A program made the translations under genes and the position numbers. From Bacteroidota bacterium (lineage in GTDB: Bacteria; Bacteroidota; Ignavibacteria; Tepidaquicellales; Tepidaquicellaceae), in assembly GCA_018266835.1 (NCBI GenBank), contig JAFDZP010000001.1:187283-251282 (forward strand): a DNA stretch of 64,000 nucleotides, written 5' to 3'. The notes below the pieces were generated by a model. It had not been told where the DNA came from. It saw nothing but the letters and a program-made list of their open reading frames with translations, and ran no database searches. Positions within the stretch are counted from its first letter, which is position 1, and each line of letters begins with the position of its first letter. Shown piece after piece: positions 9,754-18,950 of this stretch.

Positions 9754-9792
9754 AAAGCCCTGATTCCTTAATTGGAGTCAGGGCTTTTTTGT
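9754..9792 (+). terminator. Intrinsic terminator of the 1325-residue protein gene
   Basis: AGCCCTGATTCC pairs with GGAGTCAGGGCT (one mismatch), followed by six T. It lies 75 bases after the stop. Confidence 0.85.
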
Positions 9793-9918
9793 TGAGTTAC
9801 ACTCTTTCTTTCCTTAAAAATCGGCGGAAAGCATCTGCATCAGAAAACCAAATCCTTTGATATCACGCCATAACTGTCATTTTCATGCCAATAGTACATA
9901 AAAATATAGTATCACTGC

Positions 9919-9950
9919 TACATTTGTAAATTAACAGTAGTCATACTACT
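9919..9950 (+). promoter_or_regulatory. Possible -7 element and dyad of the second thioester gene
   Basis: TACATTTG (9919-9926) fits the Bacteroidota -7 consensus TAnnTTTG, although no TTG is seen at the expected -33 distance. The dyad AGTAG-TCATA-CTACT (9936-9950) would lie at the transcript start, which would suit an operator. The leader would then be about 335 bases. Confidence 0.35.
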
Positions 9951-10268
9951 ATTATTTTGAGTCAAATATTAAAAATCTCAGCATATTTTAAAAACAGCAA
10001 AGAATTATCAGTTTATGCATTAAAAAATTTTATAAAAACGTAGTATATAACCTTCAATTTCACTCCCCAAGAAAAAAATAATAGTATAAATACTTTTATT
10101 TTCCTCTTAAAACCCTCTAACCTACATAAAAATATACAAGTTACTAAAGTTTTTTCAAGTAACTTGAGAAAATTACCATAATATGTATATTTATATAGCA
10201 GTTACGAAATATATTTAAACGGCACGGGAACTGTATTAGCAATAGTATTATAAAACCATCATCCCGAT

Positions 10269-12812
10269 ATGAAAAAAATCATTTACGGCCTTATGTTTGT
10301 GATGCTGACCTTCGCGGTAGCTAACAAAGGTTATTCAGATAACGGCTGCTCAGTAATGGCTTTGACAAGTCTTTCTGATGGCAACAACGTTACAATTACA
10401 AATCCGGTGACACATAACCCGGAAAACGTTTTCGCAGGTGTTATCAACGCAACAGTTGACGGTCATACAACAAAAGTATATTGTATAGACTTAAATCACA
10501 CAGTAAACGTTCCATCCGGCAATTTCAATGATTCAGGATTTGCACAGCCTGAAGTAGCATGGATATTACACAATTATTATCCTTACAAAACGCTTCCTTA
10601 CTCAGGTTCATTAACTGCAGCTAAAGAAGCTTCTGCAGTTCAGCTTGCAATATGGTATTTTACAGACGGAGTTGATTACAACACATTATCAGGAAACGCT
10701 GATATAAGAGACAGAGCAAAAGATATAATAGATGCAGCAATGCTTCACGGTACATTCCAGCCATGGAAGCCGATGACAATCGTTCCTGTAAGCTTATTGA
10801 ACGATTGCAGCATTAAAGATACAATTAAGGTAAAAGTAGTAAACGAGTTAGGTGTCGGAGTTTCAGGAAAGACACTTACCGTATCAGTTTCTGCAGGTGG
10901 AACAGTATCACCTACAACAGTAACAACAGGAGCGGACGGATTCACCCAAAAGATAGTAGTTACCAAAGGCGGCGCTAATACAACTGTTACAGTAACAGGC
11001 GCATTAATACTTCCTCCGGGAATTAGATATTTAGCAATAAACAATCCATTGACCACCCAGCATATGGGCGGCGCTCAATTAGTTGAGGGATGCGTAACAC
11101 AGCAGTTAGTATTACATTGCGATACGACAAGCAGCGGCGGTTCAGGCGGTGTAGAAACAAACTATAACTATGCAACAGCTTTATTAAAGAGACATACATT
11201 AATAATGAACGGCGAAACAACTCCTTTGATTGCAAATCAGGATTTCGTGTTCCCGCCGACATATTCATTATCACAATTAGCACCGAACCCGGGACCTTTC
11301 AATACATCAAGAGTTGAAACAACACCTTTTGATATATTAGGAATCTCAAATGCTACATCTGCATATGCAGCTGATTATAAGGCAGGCAATACAAGAGTCG
11401 GGGCAATATTCTCAACAACAACAAATGCACCCGAAGTATACAGCCACTCAAAGCCTGCATGCGACAGATTAGCAAAATTAAATTTAAATCAGCTAGAAGT
11501 AAAATATATCGATGGTCATCAGTTCTATTTAGGCGCATTATATAATCCTACAAAGAACTACACAGATAACACAATTATATTCAGCGTATATGAATCAGCA
11601 GCAGGATTTACAGTAGATAACAAATGGACAATTCAGGAATACAGTGTTCCTGCAGGTACAATCAATGTTTACAACTATCAGATCTGGGCAGCAAGTCCTG
11701 AAGCAGCAGTTGAAATAACAAGAAGCGTACTTACTAAGTTTGCAGGTTTCAAGCCTGTGGCTTATCCTACAGTTGGTCTTAAATCACCTGACATATTCAT
11801 TAAATCTTCATCATATACAAATGACGGAAAGATAAGAATGAATATAAAAAATAATTTCGGCTCAAATCAGCTTATTAACGTAGCATTTCATGTCACAAGA
11901 CAGCAGGGAATGCCAGAGCAGGTTGTTAATCAAGCATTCACATTAACACCGGGAGAAAATTCATTCTCATACAATATCGGCTACATGTCAAGTGCATCGG
12001 TATTTATGTCAGAAAACAACGGATTCAAAGATGCTGTATTTGTAGGCGGCGGTATTTATGGAAACTATGCAGGTCCATTAAGCACAGTAAGTGAATTCAG
12101 TTTCTTCCAGGCAAGCACACCAACCTTACCTTCTAATTCGTTCTTATTCCCGGGCGGAGTAAAAATGAGAGGAAATCTTGGTGATAAAGTTTATATCTCA
12201 AGAAGCTTAGATGGTGCTTATGAGGGAGTTAACTTAACAAACTTCACAAAATTAAGATTTGAAGCAATCGGTTCAGGTACATTAAGCGTTATCCTTGAAG
12301 CAAAGGTAAACGGACAATATGTATATCCGTTTGTTAACGTTCCTTTAACATCTTCGTATGCAACTAAGGAAATAGATTTATCACTGTTCAAAATCAACGG
12401 TGTATCTGTTGACTTAAGCAGCATTACTTTAGTGAACTTCCAGCTTAGCAAACAATACAATTCAGGTATGAGCAGCTACGACTTCTCAATAAAAAATGCA
12501 GGAATACTTGCTAACCCGATTGGAATTTCAAATAATGAAGGAACTGTTAAAGATTATTCATTATCACAAAACTATCCTAATCCTTTCAATCCGGTAACTA
12601 CAATTTCCTTCTCTGTACCAAAACAGGATTTCGTAAGCTTAAAAGTTTACAACGTTCTTGGTAAAGAAGTAGCTTTATTAGTTAACGATGTAAAGGCAGC
12701 AGGAATATATGATATATCATTCGATGCATCTAAATTAGCCAGCGGAGTTTATTTCTATAAACTTGAAACAAGCAGCTTCTCAGATGTAAAGAGAATGATT
12801 GTAACAAAGTAA
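10269..12812 (+). CDS. T9SS-exported protein with predicted Cys-Gln thioester domain (paralog 2)
   Basis: 847 residues, signal peptide about 1-23. The thioester-domain signature is clearer here than in the paralog at 1844: Cys72 in VYCIDLNH, WILHNYYP, then Gln125 in ASAVQLAIWYFTDG. These match the YCxD and QxAIW boxes of the Gram-positive TED/TQXA family. A Big-1-like Ig domain follows (VSGKTLTVSVSAGG ... TGADGFTQ, about 180-250), then the same unassigned central region, the same C-terminal beta-sandwich (YEGVNLTNFTKLRF ... YPFVNVPL) and the sorting domain (about 763-847, LSQNYPNPFNPV ... MIVTK). Predicted role: covalent surface adhesin anchored through T9SS. It is separated from its paralog by one unrelated T9SS gene, so the pair is not a simple tandem copy. 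Substrate unknown. Confidence 0.9.
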   Translation: MKKIIYGLMFVMLTFAVANKGYSDNGCSVMALTSLSDGNNVTITNPVTHNPENVFAGVINATVDGHTTKVYCIDLNHTVNVPSGNFNDSGFAQPEVAWILHNYYPYKTLPYSGSLTAAKEASAVQLAIWYFTDGVDYNTLSGNADIRDRAKDIIDAAMLHGTFQPWKPMTIVPVSLLNDCSIKDTIKVKVVNELGVGVSGKTLTVSVSAGGTVSPTTVTTGADGFTQKIVVTKGGANTTVTVTGALILPPGIRYLAINNPLTTQHMGGAQLVEGCVTQQLVLHCDTTSSGGSGGVETNYNYATALLKRHTLIMNGETTPLIANQDFVFPPTYSLSQLAPNPGPFNTSRVETTPFDILGISNATSAYAADYKAGNTRVGAIFSTTTNAPEVYSHSKPACDRLAKLNLNQLEVKYIDGHQFYLGALYNPTKNYTDNTIIFSVYESAAGFTVDNKWTIQEYSVPAGTINVYNYQIWAASPEAAVEITRSVLTKFAGFKPVAYPTVGLKSPDIFIKSSSYTNDGKIRMNIKNNFGSNQLINVAFHVTRQQGMPEQVVNQAFTLTPGENSFSYNIGYMSSASVFMSENNGFKDAVFVGGGIYGNYAGPLSTVSEFSFFQASTPTLPSNSFLFPGGVKMRGNLGDKVYISRSLDGAYEGVNLTNFTKLRFEAIGSGTLSVILEAKVNGQYVYPFVNVPLTSSYATKEIDLSLFKINGVSVDLSSITLVNFQLSKQYNSGMSSYDFSIKNAGILANPIGISNNEGTVKDYSLSQNYPNPFNPVTTISFSVPKQDFVSLKVYNVLGKEVALLVNDVKAAGIYDISFDASKLASGVYFYKLETSSFSDVKRMIVTK

Positions 12813-12842
12813 AATAGATTTGGTTTATATGGGTTGTACCCT

Positions 12843-12881
12843 AAGCCCTGTGAGTTTTTCTTCTCACGGGGCTTTTTTTAT
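12843..12881 (+). terminator. Intrinsic terminator of the second thioester gene
   Basis: AAGCCCTGTGAG (12843-12854) / CTCACGGGGCTT (12863-12874) then a T run. A near copy of this hairpin stands at 12956. Confidence 0.88.
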
Positions 12882-12955
12882 TTATAATTTTTTTGAATCA
12901 GAAACGAATTTAAAAAATTTATGTTATAAAGTATAAGTAGTTACATAATGTCATA

Positions 12956-12994
12956 AAGCCCTGTGAGTTTGGTTTCTCGCAGGGCTTTTTTATT
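12956..12994 (+). terminator. Second copy of the same terminator
   Basis: AAGCCCTGTGAG (12956-12967) / CTCGCAGGGCTT (12976-12987) then TTTTTTATTTT. It shares the 5' arm with the hairpin at 12843, lies 113 bases downstream of it, and ends about 70 bases before the next ATG. Confidence 0.82.
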
Positions 12995-13064
12995 TTATAT
13001 TTGTAAGGTTTTTGTTAGGATTTTTTTTATATTATTATATGTTCAATTAAACACTTTTATAGCT

Positions 13065-14642
13065 ATGAAAAAGTTACTTTACATATTTTTGTTTTTATTT
13101 GGTTTCACATCATTAACACACGCTGCTTTATTTACACCGGGGAATATCGTTGTTGTTAGAATCGGTGACGGAGTTGCTTCACTTACATCTGCAGCTTCTA
13201 AAATTTCCCTTCTTGAGTTTACACCGTTAGGTTCATTGGTACAAACTGTAGATCTGCCTGTAACATGGTCAGGTGCTAACAAGCCTATAACTACAACTGG
13301 CACTTCTACTTCAGAAGGATTTATTTATTTAACATCAGATGGTCAGTTTCTTATAATTGGTGGATATGTAGCTATTCCCGGAACAGCCACAGTAACTAAT
13401 ACCACACAACGAGTTGTTGCATTTATAGATCAGGCCGGAACAATCGAAACAAAAACTATATTTACGGGCGCGGCTGCAACAAATTTAAGATCAGCTGTTG
13501 CAGACGGAAGTAATGTATGGGTAGCATCATCAACAACCGTTTTTTATAATCCTAAAAATTCTGATTCAACAACAACTCCAACCTCTATTGTTACACAGAA
13601 CAGTAGAGTTCTGAATATTTTCAATAATCAATTATATCTGAGTTCTGCTTCAGGCTCATTCAACGGAGTTAATACTTTAGGCACAGGTTTGCCCACTACC
13701 GCAGCAACACTTTCACTGCAAACAACCGGTGGATACACAACTAAATCTAATTACGGATATGTATTTTCTACGGATGGAAAAACCGTCTATGCTGCAGATG
13801 ACGGCTCATTTGCAAATGGTGGGGGAATAAGAAAATATTCTTCACCAACTGCGTGGACTTCTCCATATACTTATAATTATACACTGAACAATTTTTCAGG
13901 AGGTGAAAGAGGTGTTATCGGAGATTTCTCCGGTGCAAATCCAATCCTTTATACTGTCAGACAAGATACATTGTTTACAGTTACAGATGCAGGTGACAGC
14001 ACAGCTTCATTAACAATGCTTGCCACTGCGGGAACAAATTATGTTTTCAGAGGAATTGCATGGGCTCCTAATTTCATTGTACCCGTTGAACTTTCTTCAT
14101 TTACTTCATCAGTAAACGGCAACAATGTATCACTTAGCTGGTCTACAGTTTATGAACAAAACAATTCAGGATTTGATGTTGAAAGAAAATCCACAAGTTC
14201 ACTTTGGACAAAAATTGCTAACATTTCCGGTAACGGAACTTCAAACAGACCTCAAAGTTATTCATTCCAGGATAACAATTTATCGTCAGGAAAATACAGT
14301 TACAGACTGAAACAGATTGATTACAACGGAAACTTCAAATATTATGACTTATCAAATGAAGTTTCATTAGGTGTTCCATCGAAATTTGAATTATCACAAA
14401 ATTTTCCAAATCCTTTCAACCCTGCAACAACAATAAATTATCAGCTGGCAAATGCAGATTTTGTTAGTCTGAAAGTTTACGATATAATGGGAAGGGAAAT
14501 CGCAAACCTTGTGAACCAATCACAGCCGGCAGGATTTTACTCGGTAAAATTTGATGCTTCTTCTTTAACCAGCGGAATATATTTTTATGAAATCAGAACA
14601 AGTAATTTTTCTGAAGTGAAAAAGATGATGCTGAACAAATAA
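13065..14642 (+). CDS. T9SS sorting-domain protein with propeller-like N-terminal body
   Basis: 525 residues from ATG 13065. The longer reading frame begins at a GTG at 12963 inside a terminator hairpin, so I reject that start; MKKLLYIFLFLFGF is a proper signal peptide. The body (FTPGNIVVVRIGDG ...) belongs to a type of secreted protein often seen in Bacteroidota, probably a beta-propeller; no catalytic motif is visible. It is followed by the FN3-like linker (PVELSSFTSSV ... NYRLK-type) and the T9SS domain (FELSQNFPNPFNPA ... MMLNK). A TTTTTGTTAGGATTT phrase shortly upstream (13010-13024) is shared with the leader at 5466-5484. Function unknown, probably cell surface. Confidence 0.87.
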   Translation: MKKLLYIFLFLFGFTSLTHAALFTPGNIVVVRIGDGVASLTSAASKISLLEFTPLGSLVQTVDLPVTWSGANKPITTTGTSTSEGFIYLTSDGQFLIIGGYVAIPGTATVTNTTQRVVAFIDQAGTIETKTIFTGAAATNLRSAVADGSNVWVASSTTVFYNPKNSDSTTTPTSIVTQNSRVLNIFNNQLYLSSASGSFNGVNTLGTGLPTTAATLSLQTTGGYTTKSNYGYVFSTDGKTVYAADDGSFANGGGIRKYSSPTAWTSPYTYNYTLNNFSGGERGVIGDFSGANPILYTVRQDTLFTVTDAGDSTASLTMLATAGTNYVFRGIAWAPNFIVPVELSSFTSSVNGNNVSLSWSTVYEQNNSGFDVERKSTSSLWTKIANISGNGTSNRPQSYSFQDNNLSSGKYSYRLKQIDYNGNFKYYDLSNEVSLGVPSKFELSQNFPNPFNPATTINYQLANADFVSLKVYDIMGREIANLVNQSQPAGFYSVKFDASSLTSGIYFYEIRTSNFSEVKKMMLNK

Positions 14643-14672
14643 AATTTTATTAAAAAATTATTTTATAATTCA

Positions 14673-14708
14673 AAGCCCTGCAGGAATTTTCCTACAGGGC
14701 TTTTCTGA
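14673..14708 (+). terminator. Intrinsic terminator
   Basis: AAGCCCTGCAGG / CCTACAGGGCTT with one mismatch, followed by TTTT. It lies 30 bases after the stop at 14642. Confidence 0.82.
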
Positions 14709-14838
14709 TTCCATATTAATTTCCATATTAATATGTCTATTAAACTCAAATTAACTTATCATTTCAATCATCAACAATCCGGGTAATTATTAATTTAATT
14801 TGTTCAGAAAAATCAATTATAATCTTAGTAATCAATAA

Positions 14839-14866
14839 TTTGTTTTGCATTAATACCTTTATTTTG
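14839..14866 (+). promoter_or_regulatory. Possible Bacteroidota-type promoter
   Basis: TTTG (14839-14842), 17-base spacer, TATTTTG (14860-14866), one base short of TAnnTTTG. The phrase TTTATTTTGCAG is repeated in the leader at about 5539-5550. Confidence 0.35.
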
Positions 14867-15007
14867 CAGACATAAATGCGTAAATTTAACAATTAAATAT
14901 TACTTCATTTGTTATCTCGCCTATTCCGTAATACCCTGATAACATCCGTTTTTTATATTACTGATTAATATTTACATTAACACCATTCATTAATTCAAAT
15001 ACATACT

Positions 15008-18000
15008 ATGAGAAAATTTACTTCCAAAAGTCATTTGTTTCTACTAACAATCGGACTTACAATGCTTGTTTTATTAAGCGCAAATGTTAGTTTCGGACAA
15101 TTATTTACAGAGCCATTTAATTATACAGCGAGTCCTACTAACGGATTATCCGCACAAAGTTCAGGTGCATGGATAAGATTAAATACAGGAGATTCGATAT
15201 TGGTTGAAAGTGGAAATTTAACTTATACAGGTTTTCCCGCTTCGACAGGAAACAGAATAACATACGGAGGCGCCGGGTCAGAAAATTACAGAGTATTCAC
15301 TAATCAGGCAACTGGAACGGTCTATGCATCATTTCTGCTTAAAGTAAATTCTGTATCTTCGCTTAATACAACGGGCGGCTATACTGTTGGTTTCGTTGAA
15401 AACGGTTCAACTACAAACTATGCAGCAACAGTTTGGCTTAGGAATAATGCAGCAGCCGGTACTACTCAATACAATATAGGTATCAATCCCAGAACAACGG
15501 CTGCCAATACAGCCTGGGTCGCAACACCATTAGATACAGGTACAACATACTTAATAGTTATGTCTTATCAGATTGTAGCAGGCACTACAAATGACATTGT
15601 AAAAATCTGGATAAATCCCGCTCTAGGCGGAAGTGAGCCGGCTGCAAATCAAACTGCAACCAATACACTTACGGATTTGAACGGAATTCAAAAAATATTG
15701 TTAAGACAAGATGCAGCAGCAACAACTCCGGTATTAGTAATGGATGAGATGAGAGTTGGTGTAGCATGGTCAGAAGTAACTCCTTCAGAAATAGTCGGAA
15801 GTGCAACAGTTACAACAGATTTAACTGGTTTTACAGGCGCATTCGGAGGAGTAGTTGTTGGAGGTTCATCTTCATCTTCAAGCTATACAGTTTCAGGAGC
15901 AAATTTAACGAGCGATATTTTAATTCATCCGCCAACAGGTTTTGAAATAAGGACTGGCGCAAATCCTTTTTCTACATCCGATATAACACTTACACAATCA
16001 GGCGGAATAGTAAATTCAACTACCATCGATGTAAGATTTACACCAACAGGCACAGGTTCAGTTTCAGGTAATGTTGTTAACTCTAGTACAGGTGCTCCAG
16101 ATGCAAACGTTCCTGTAAGTGGTAATGGATTGTCTGCTCAGCCGACAGTACAGTCATCGAATGTAACTTTTGCATCAGTAGGTTCTAATTCATTTACTAT
16201 TAATTTTAATGCAGGTAACGGAACGAACAGAATCGTCCTTGTGAAATCAGGCAGCGCAGTAGATGCAAATCCTGTAAACGGAGTATCATATACAGCTAAT
16301 TCTGCGTTCGGTTCAGGCACACAGATAGGAACAGGAAATTATGTGGTTTATAACGGAACAGAAACAAGTGTTTCAGTTACGGGTCTTAGCGGTTCTACAA
16401 CTTATTATGTTGCAGTACTGGAATTCAATGGTTCAGCAGGTTCGGAAAACTATTTTCTTACATCTCCTGCTACAAACAACCAACTTACACTTGAGCAAAT
16501 TACTTCTGTGGTAATAAATAAATATCAGAATTCTACACCTGACGGAGTCGAATTATTAGTAATTCAGAATAATCTTGATATGAGAGGAATGATTATAAAA
16601 GATTTTTCAGGAAGTATGGCAACTGACGGGGGTGGAAAATTCCAGTTTACTACTAACACTTTATGGAGCAGCGTTCCGGCAGGGACTCTTATAGTTTTAA
16701 GAAACAATGCAACGGCAGCAGACTCAGTTGCGGATGATTATTTAGTGGATGTAGGTTTAACTAATACAAGCTTCTTTACAAATCTTGGAGGTACATTTGA
16801 TATTGCGACAACAGAAGTAGTTATGATAAAAACTGCAGGTTCAGATCCTGCAGGTGTTAACGGATGTATTCACGCTCTTGCAGGAGGTACGGCAGGTACT
16901 TTCTTTACGTCTGCGCCAACACCGAAATTAATTGCGACAGGTACATCAGGAACAAATTTCTTTGTTTATGCTAATAACACAAACTCAGTATTAGCTGACT
17001 ATAACGGAACAGATGCAACAGGCGGAGCAACGGGATTAACATTCGGTACAGGAAATAATGCTTCAAATACAGCATACATAAATTCATTACGAAACATTAC
17101 GTATACTGCTGATGGGGTTATTCCTGCAGGTTCATACAGCAGCATTACCATTAACGGTTCAGGTATAGTCGTAACCTTAGGTGGAAACGTTACAATCGGA
17201 ACTTTGACTCTGATTGATGGTTTTCTTGAGCTCGGTACAAATGATCTCACAGTTAATTCTACAGTAGGAGGAAACTCTTCAACTTATGTCAGAACTAACG
17301 GTACAGGAAAACTTAAAATTAATAATGTCGGAAATACATTCATAGCATTTCCAATAGGAAACACTTCTTATAATCAGGTTCTTATTAATAATGCTGGAAC
17401 GGTTGACAATTTTTCAATTAATGTTCAAAATTCAATTGATAATCCAACAATTGATAACAATCAGGCAGTTCAACTTCAGTGGAATATTTCTGAAGACGTA
17501 CCAGGCGGCTCAGATGCTACTTTAAATTTCAGATGGCCCGGGTCTGCTGAAGGTATTAATGTAAATCACTCTCTTTTAAAAATAGGTCACTTTACAGGTG
17601 GAAATTATGTAGAAGTCCCAAGTGATCCGATAGTTGATTTAGGCGGAATATATACGATTTCTTCAACCGGAGGTGTTACATCATTCTCTCCATTCATCAT
17701 TGCAAATCAAGGTATTGCACCTGTTGAACTTTCATCTTTCACTTCAATCGTAACAAGAAATACAGTAAAGCTTAACTGGTCAACAATTTCTGAGATTAAT
17801 AACTCAGGATTTGATATCGAAAGAAAATCAGTTACAAGCGATTGGACTAAAGTCAGCAATGTAAACGGAAACGGAACTTCAAATAATGTTCACACCTACA
17901 CATACGATGACAGAAATCTTACAACAGGAAAATATAACTACAGATTGAAACAAATTGATTTCAATGGTAACTATAAATACTATCAATTAACAAATGAAGT

Positions 18001-18280
18001 TGAAGTAGGAATACCAAACAAATATGACTTATCGCAGAATTATCCGAATCCGTTCAATCCTTCTACAACAATAAATTATGAGCTTCCGAAATCAAATTTT
18101 GTAAGCTTAAAAATTTATGATATGATGGGAAGGGAAGTTGCAAACTTAGTTAACCAAACTCAGGATGCAGGATTCTATTCAATTAAATTCGATGCTTCAA
18201 AACTTTCAAGTGGAATTTATTTTTATAAAATACAGGCAGCAGATTTTTCAGCAGTGAAGAAACTTATGCTTGTAAAATAA
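15008..18280 (+). CDS. Large T9SS sorting-domain protein with lamin-tail-like domain
   Basis: 1090 residues; signal peptide ends near VSFGQ (about residue 31). Order: N-terminal beta-sandwich (LFTEPFNYTAS ...), a beta domain around 265-375 (GSATVTTDLTGFTG), an FN3-like domain (PTVQSSNVTFASVG ... VLEFNGSAGSENY), a lamin-tail-like domain (VVINKYQNSTPDGVELLVIQ ... GTLIVLRNN, about 497-620), a beta-helix-like segment, the FN3-like linker (PVELSSFTSIV) and the sorting domain (YDLSQNYPNPFNPS ... LMLVK). Lamin-tail domains are frequent in secreted nucleases and adhesins, but no nuclease motif is visible here. Probably a surface-displayed structural or adhesive protein. Confidence 0.9.
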   Translation: MRKFTSKSHLFLLTIGLTMLVLLSANVSFGQLFTEPFNYTASPTNGLSAQSSGAWIRLNTGDSILVESGNLTYTGFPASTGNRITYGGAGSENYRVFTNQATGTVYASFLLKVNSVSSLNTTGGYTVGFVENGSTTNYAATVWLRNNAAAGTTQYNIGINPRTTAANTAWVATPLDTGTTYLIVMSYQIVAGTTNDIVKIWINPALGGSEPAANQTATNTLTDLNGIQKILLRQDAAATTPVLVMDEMRVGVAWSEVTPSEIVGSATVTTDLTGFTGAFGGVVVGGSSSSSSYTVSGANLTSDILIHPPTGFEIRTGANPFSTSDITLTQSGGIVNSTTIDVRFTPTGTGSVSGNVVNSSTGAPDANVPVSGNGLSAQPTVQSSNVTFASVGSNSFTINFNAGNGTNRIVLVKSGSAVDANPVNGVSYTANSAFGSGTQIGTGNYVVYNGTETSVSVTGLSGSTTYYVAVLEFNGSAGSENYFLTSPATNNQLTLEQITSVVINKYQNSTPDGVELLVIQNNLDMRGMIIKDFSGSMATDGGGKFQFTTNTLWSSVPAGTLIVLRNNATAADSVADDYLVDVGLTNTSFFTNLGGTFDIATTEVVMIKTAGSDPAGVNGCIHALAGGTAGTFFTSAPTPKLIATGTSGTNFFVYANNTNSVLADYNGTDATGGATGLTFGTGNNASNTAYINSLRNITYTADGVIPAGSYSSITINGSGIVVTLGGNVTIGTLTLIDGFLELGTNDLTVNSTVGGNSSTYVRTNGTGKLKINNVGNTFIAFPIGNTSYNQVLINNAGTVDNFSINVQNSIDNPTIDNNQAVQLQWNISEDVPGGSDATLNFRWPGSAEGINVNHSLLKIGHFTGGNYVEVPSDPIVDLGGIYTISSTGGVTSFSPFIIANQGIAPVELSSFTSIVTRNTVKLNWSTISEINNSGFDIERKSVTSDWTKVSNVNGNGTSNNVHTYTYDDRNLTTGKYNYRLKQIDFNGNYKYYQLTNEVEVGIPNKYDLSQNYPNPFNPSTTINYELPKSNFVSLKIYDMMGREVANLVNQTQDAGFYSIKFDASKLSSGIYFYKIQAADFSAVKKLMLVK

Positions 18281-18379
18281 TAATTAAATCATAGATCGCA
18301 CTGATATATAATAATTGAGAAAATCCTTTCATAAATTATAAATATCATTTTTAAGCAGTGAAATTTGTGATTAAAATTT

Positions 18380-18418
18380 AAGCCCTCTCCGGAATTTCGG
18401 AGGGGGCTTTTTTTTTAG
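18380..18418 (+). terminator. Intrinsic terminator of the 1090-residue protein gene
   Basis: AAGCCCTCTCCG / CGGAGGGGGCTT with GAATTT loop, followed by nine T. Confidence 0.85.
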
Positions 18419-18838
18419 AACAATAATATATTAATAGGAATTAAGCATTAATTTTTTTAATTTTATACACCTCTAAGTTATAAAATTTACATCAATACAA
18501 TTATTACCATATATAGATTATTTCCGGAGCTATATTTCAATTGTTATCGTGTAACCTTTTAATAAATCTCAAAGTTTCTCAATCCTTTTGCAGCATTGCT
18601 GGCGTCGTGCATGCAAATTTATTTATTTTTATTAATACAAAATCCTAACTATATATCTATAGTTAAAAATAAAATTACACTGATTAGTACATCTGAGAAT
18701 TTTGTTCGACAAAGAAGATGGTACTTATAAAGTAAGATATTCAATCACCGATTGCGGGATTTTAATGTGCCTGTATGAATATGGGGTATTCATTCTTAAA
18801 TAATCATATTTCAATCACGCTTCGGTGATTAATTTTTA

Positions 18839-18874
18839 AAGCCCTTAGGAAATTCCATAAGGGCTTTTTTTATT
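18839..18874 (+). terminator. Terminator without an obvious upstream gene
   Basis: AAGCCCTTAGG / CCATAAGGGCTT, then TTTTTTTATTT. It lies 77 bases before the DoxX gene and 420 bases after the previous terminator. Confidence 0.8.
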
Positions 18875-18950
18875 TAATAAAATCTCACAAAATTGGAACG
18901 AGTCTGAGGTTTTTTTGTTTGAGTTCTTAACTTTAAAATAAAATTTTATT

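Larger units (their letters stand above)
9681..10268. other. Intergenic leader of the second thioester gene
   Basis: 588 bases without a gene. It begins with an A+T-rich phrase shared with 4450 and 50165, then a hairpin CGTTCCG...CGGAACG (9719-9744), the terminator at 9754, and about 340 bases of leader with repeated TAGTAT/ATACTA motifs: 9904-9912, 9936-9950, 10040-10048, 10083-10094 and 10241-10249. An AAGTTACT...AGTAACTT inverted repeat covers about 10138-10165. Confidence 0.7.
14643..15007. other. Intergenic region before the 1090-residue protein
   Basis: 365 bases: a terminator, then A+T-rich leader with a possible promoter at 14839-14866. No ORF or other structure recognised. Confidence 0.6.
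18281..18950. other. Intergenic interval with two terminators and no clear gene
   Basis: 670 bases. The terminator of the upstream gene is at 18380. A second terminator at 18839 has no ORF of more than about 40 codons in front of it. Between them lie a TAACTAT...ATAGTTA inverted repeat (18646-18665) and an open frame of 39 codons (18684-18803) without ATG. AATCAC...GTGATT (about 18813-18830) forms another hairpin. A small RNA or a decayed gene is possible. Confidence 0.5.

Noticed and set aside
12963..13064. N-terminal extension from a GTG start for the gene at 13065
   Set aside because: The GTG lies inside a terminator hairpin, and the ATG at 13065 gives a regular signal peptide.
18684..18803. 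39-codon open frame with a DGTYKVRYS segment
   Set aside because: No ATG or GTG start; a TTG start would leave 33 residues. Too little to call a gene, so it is mentioned only within the interval.
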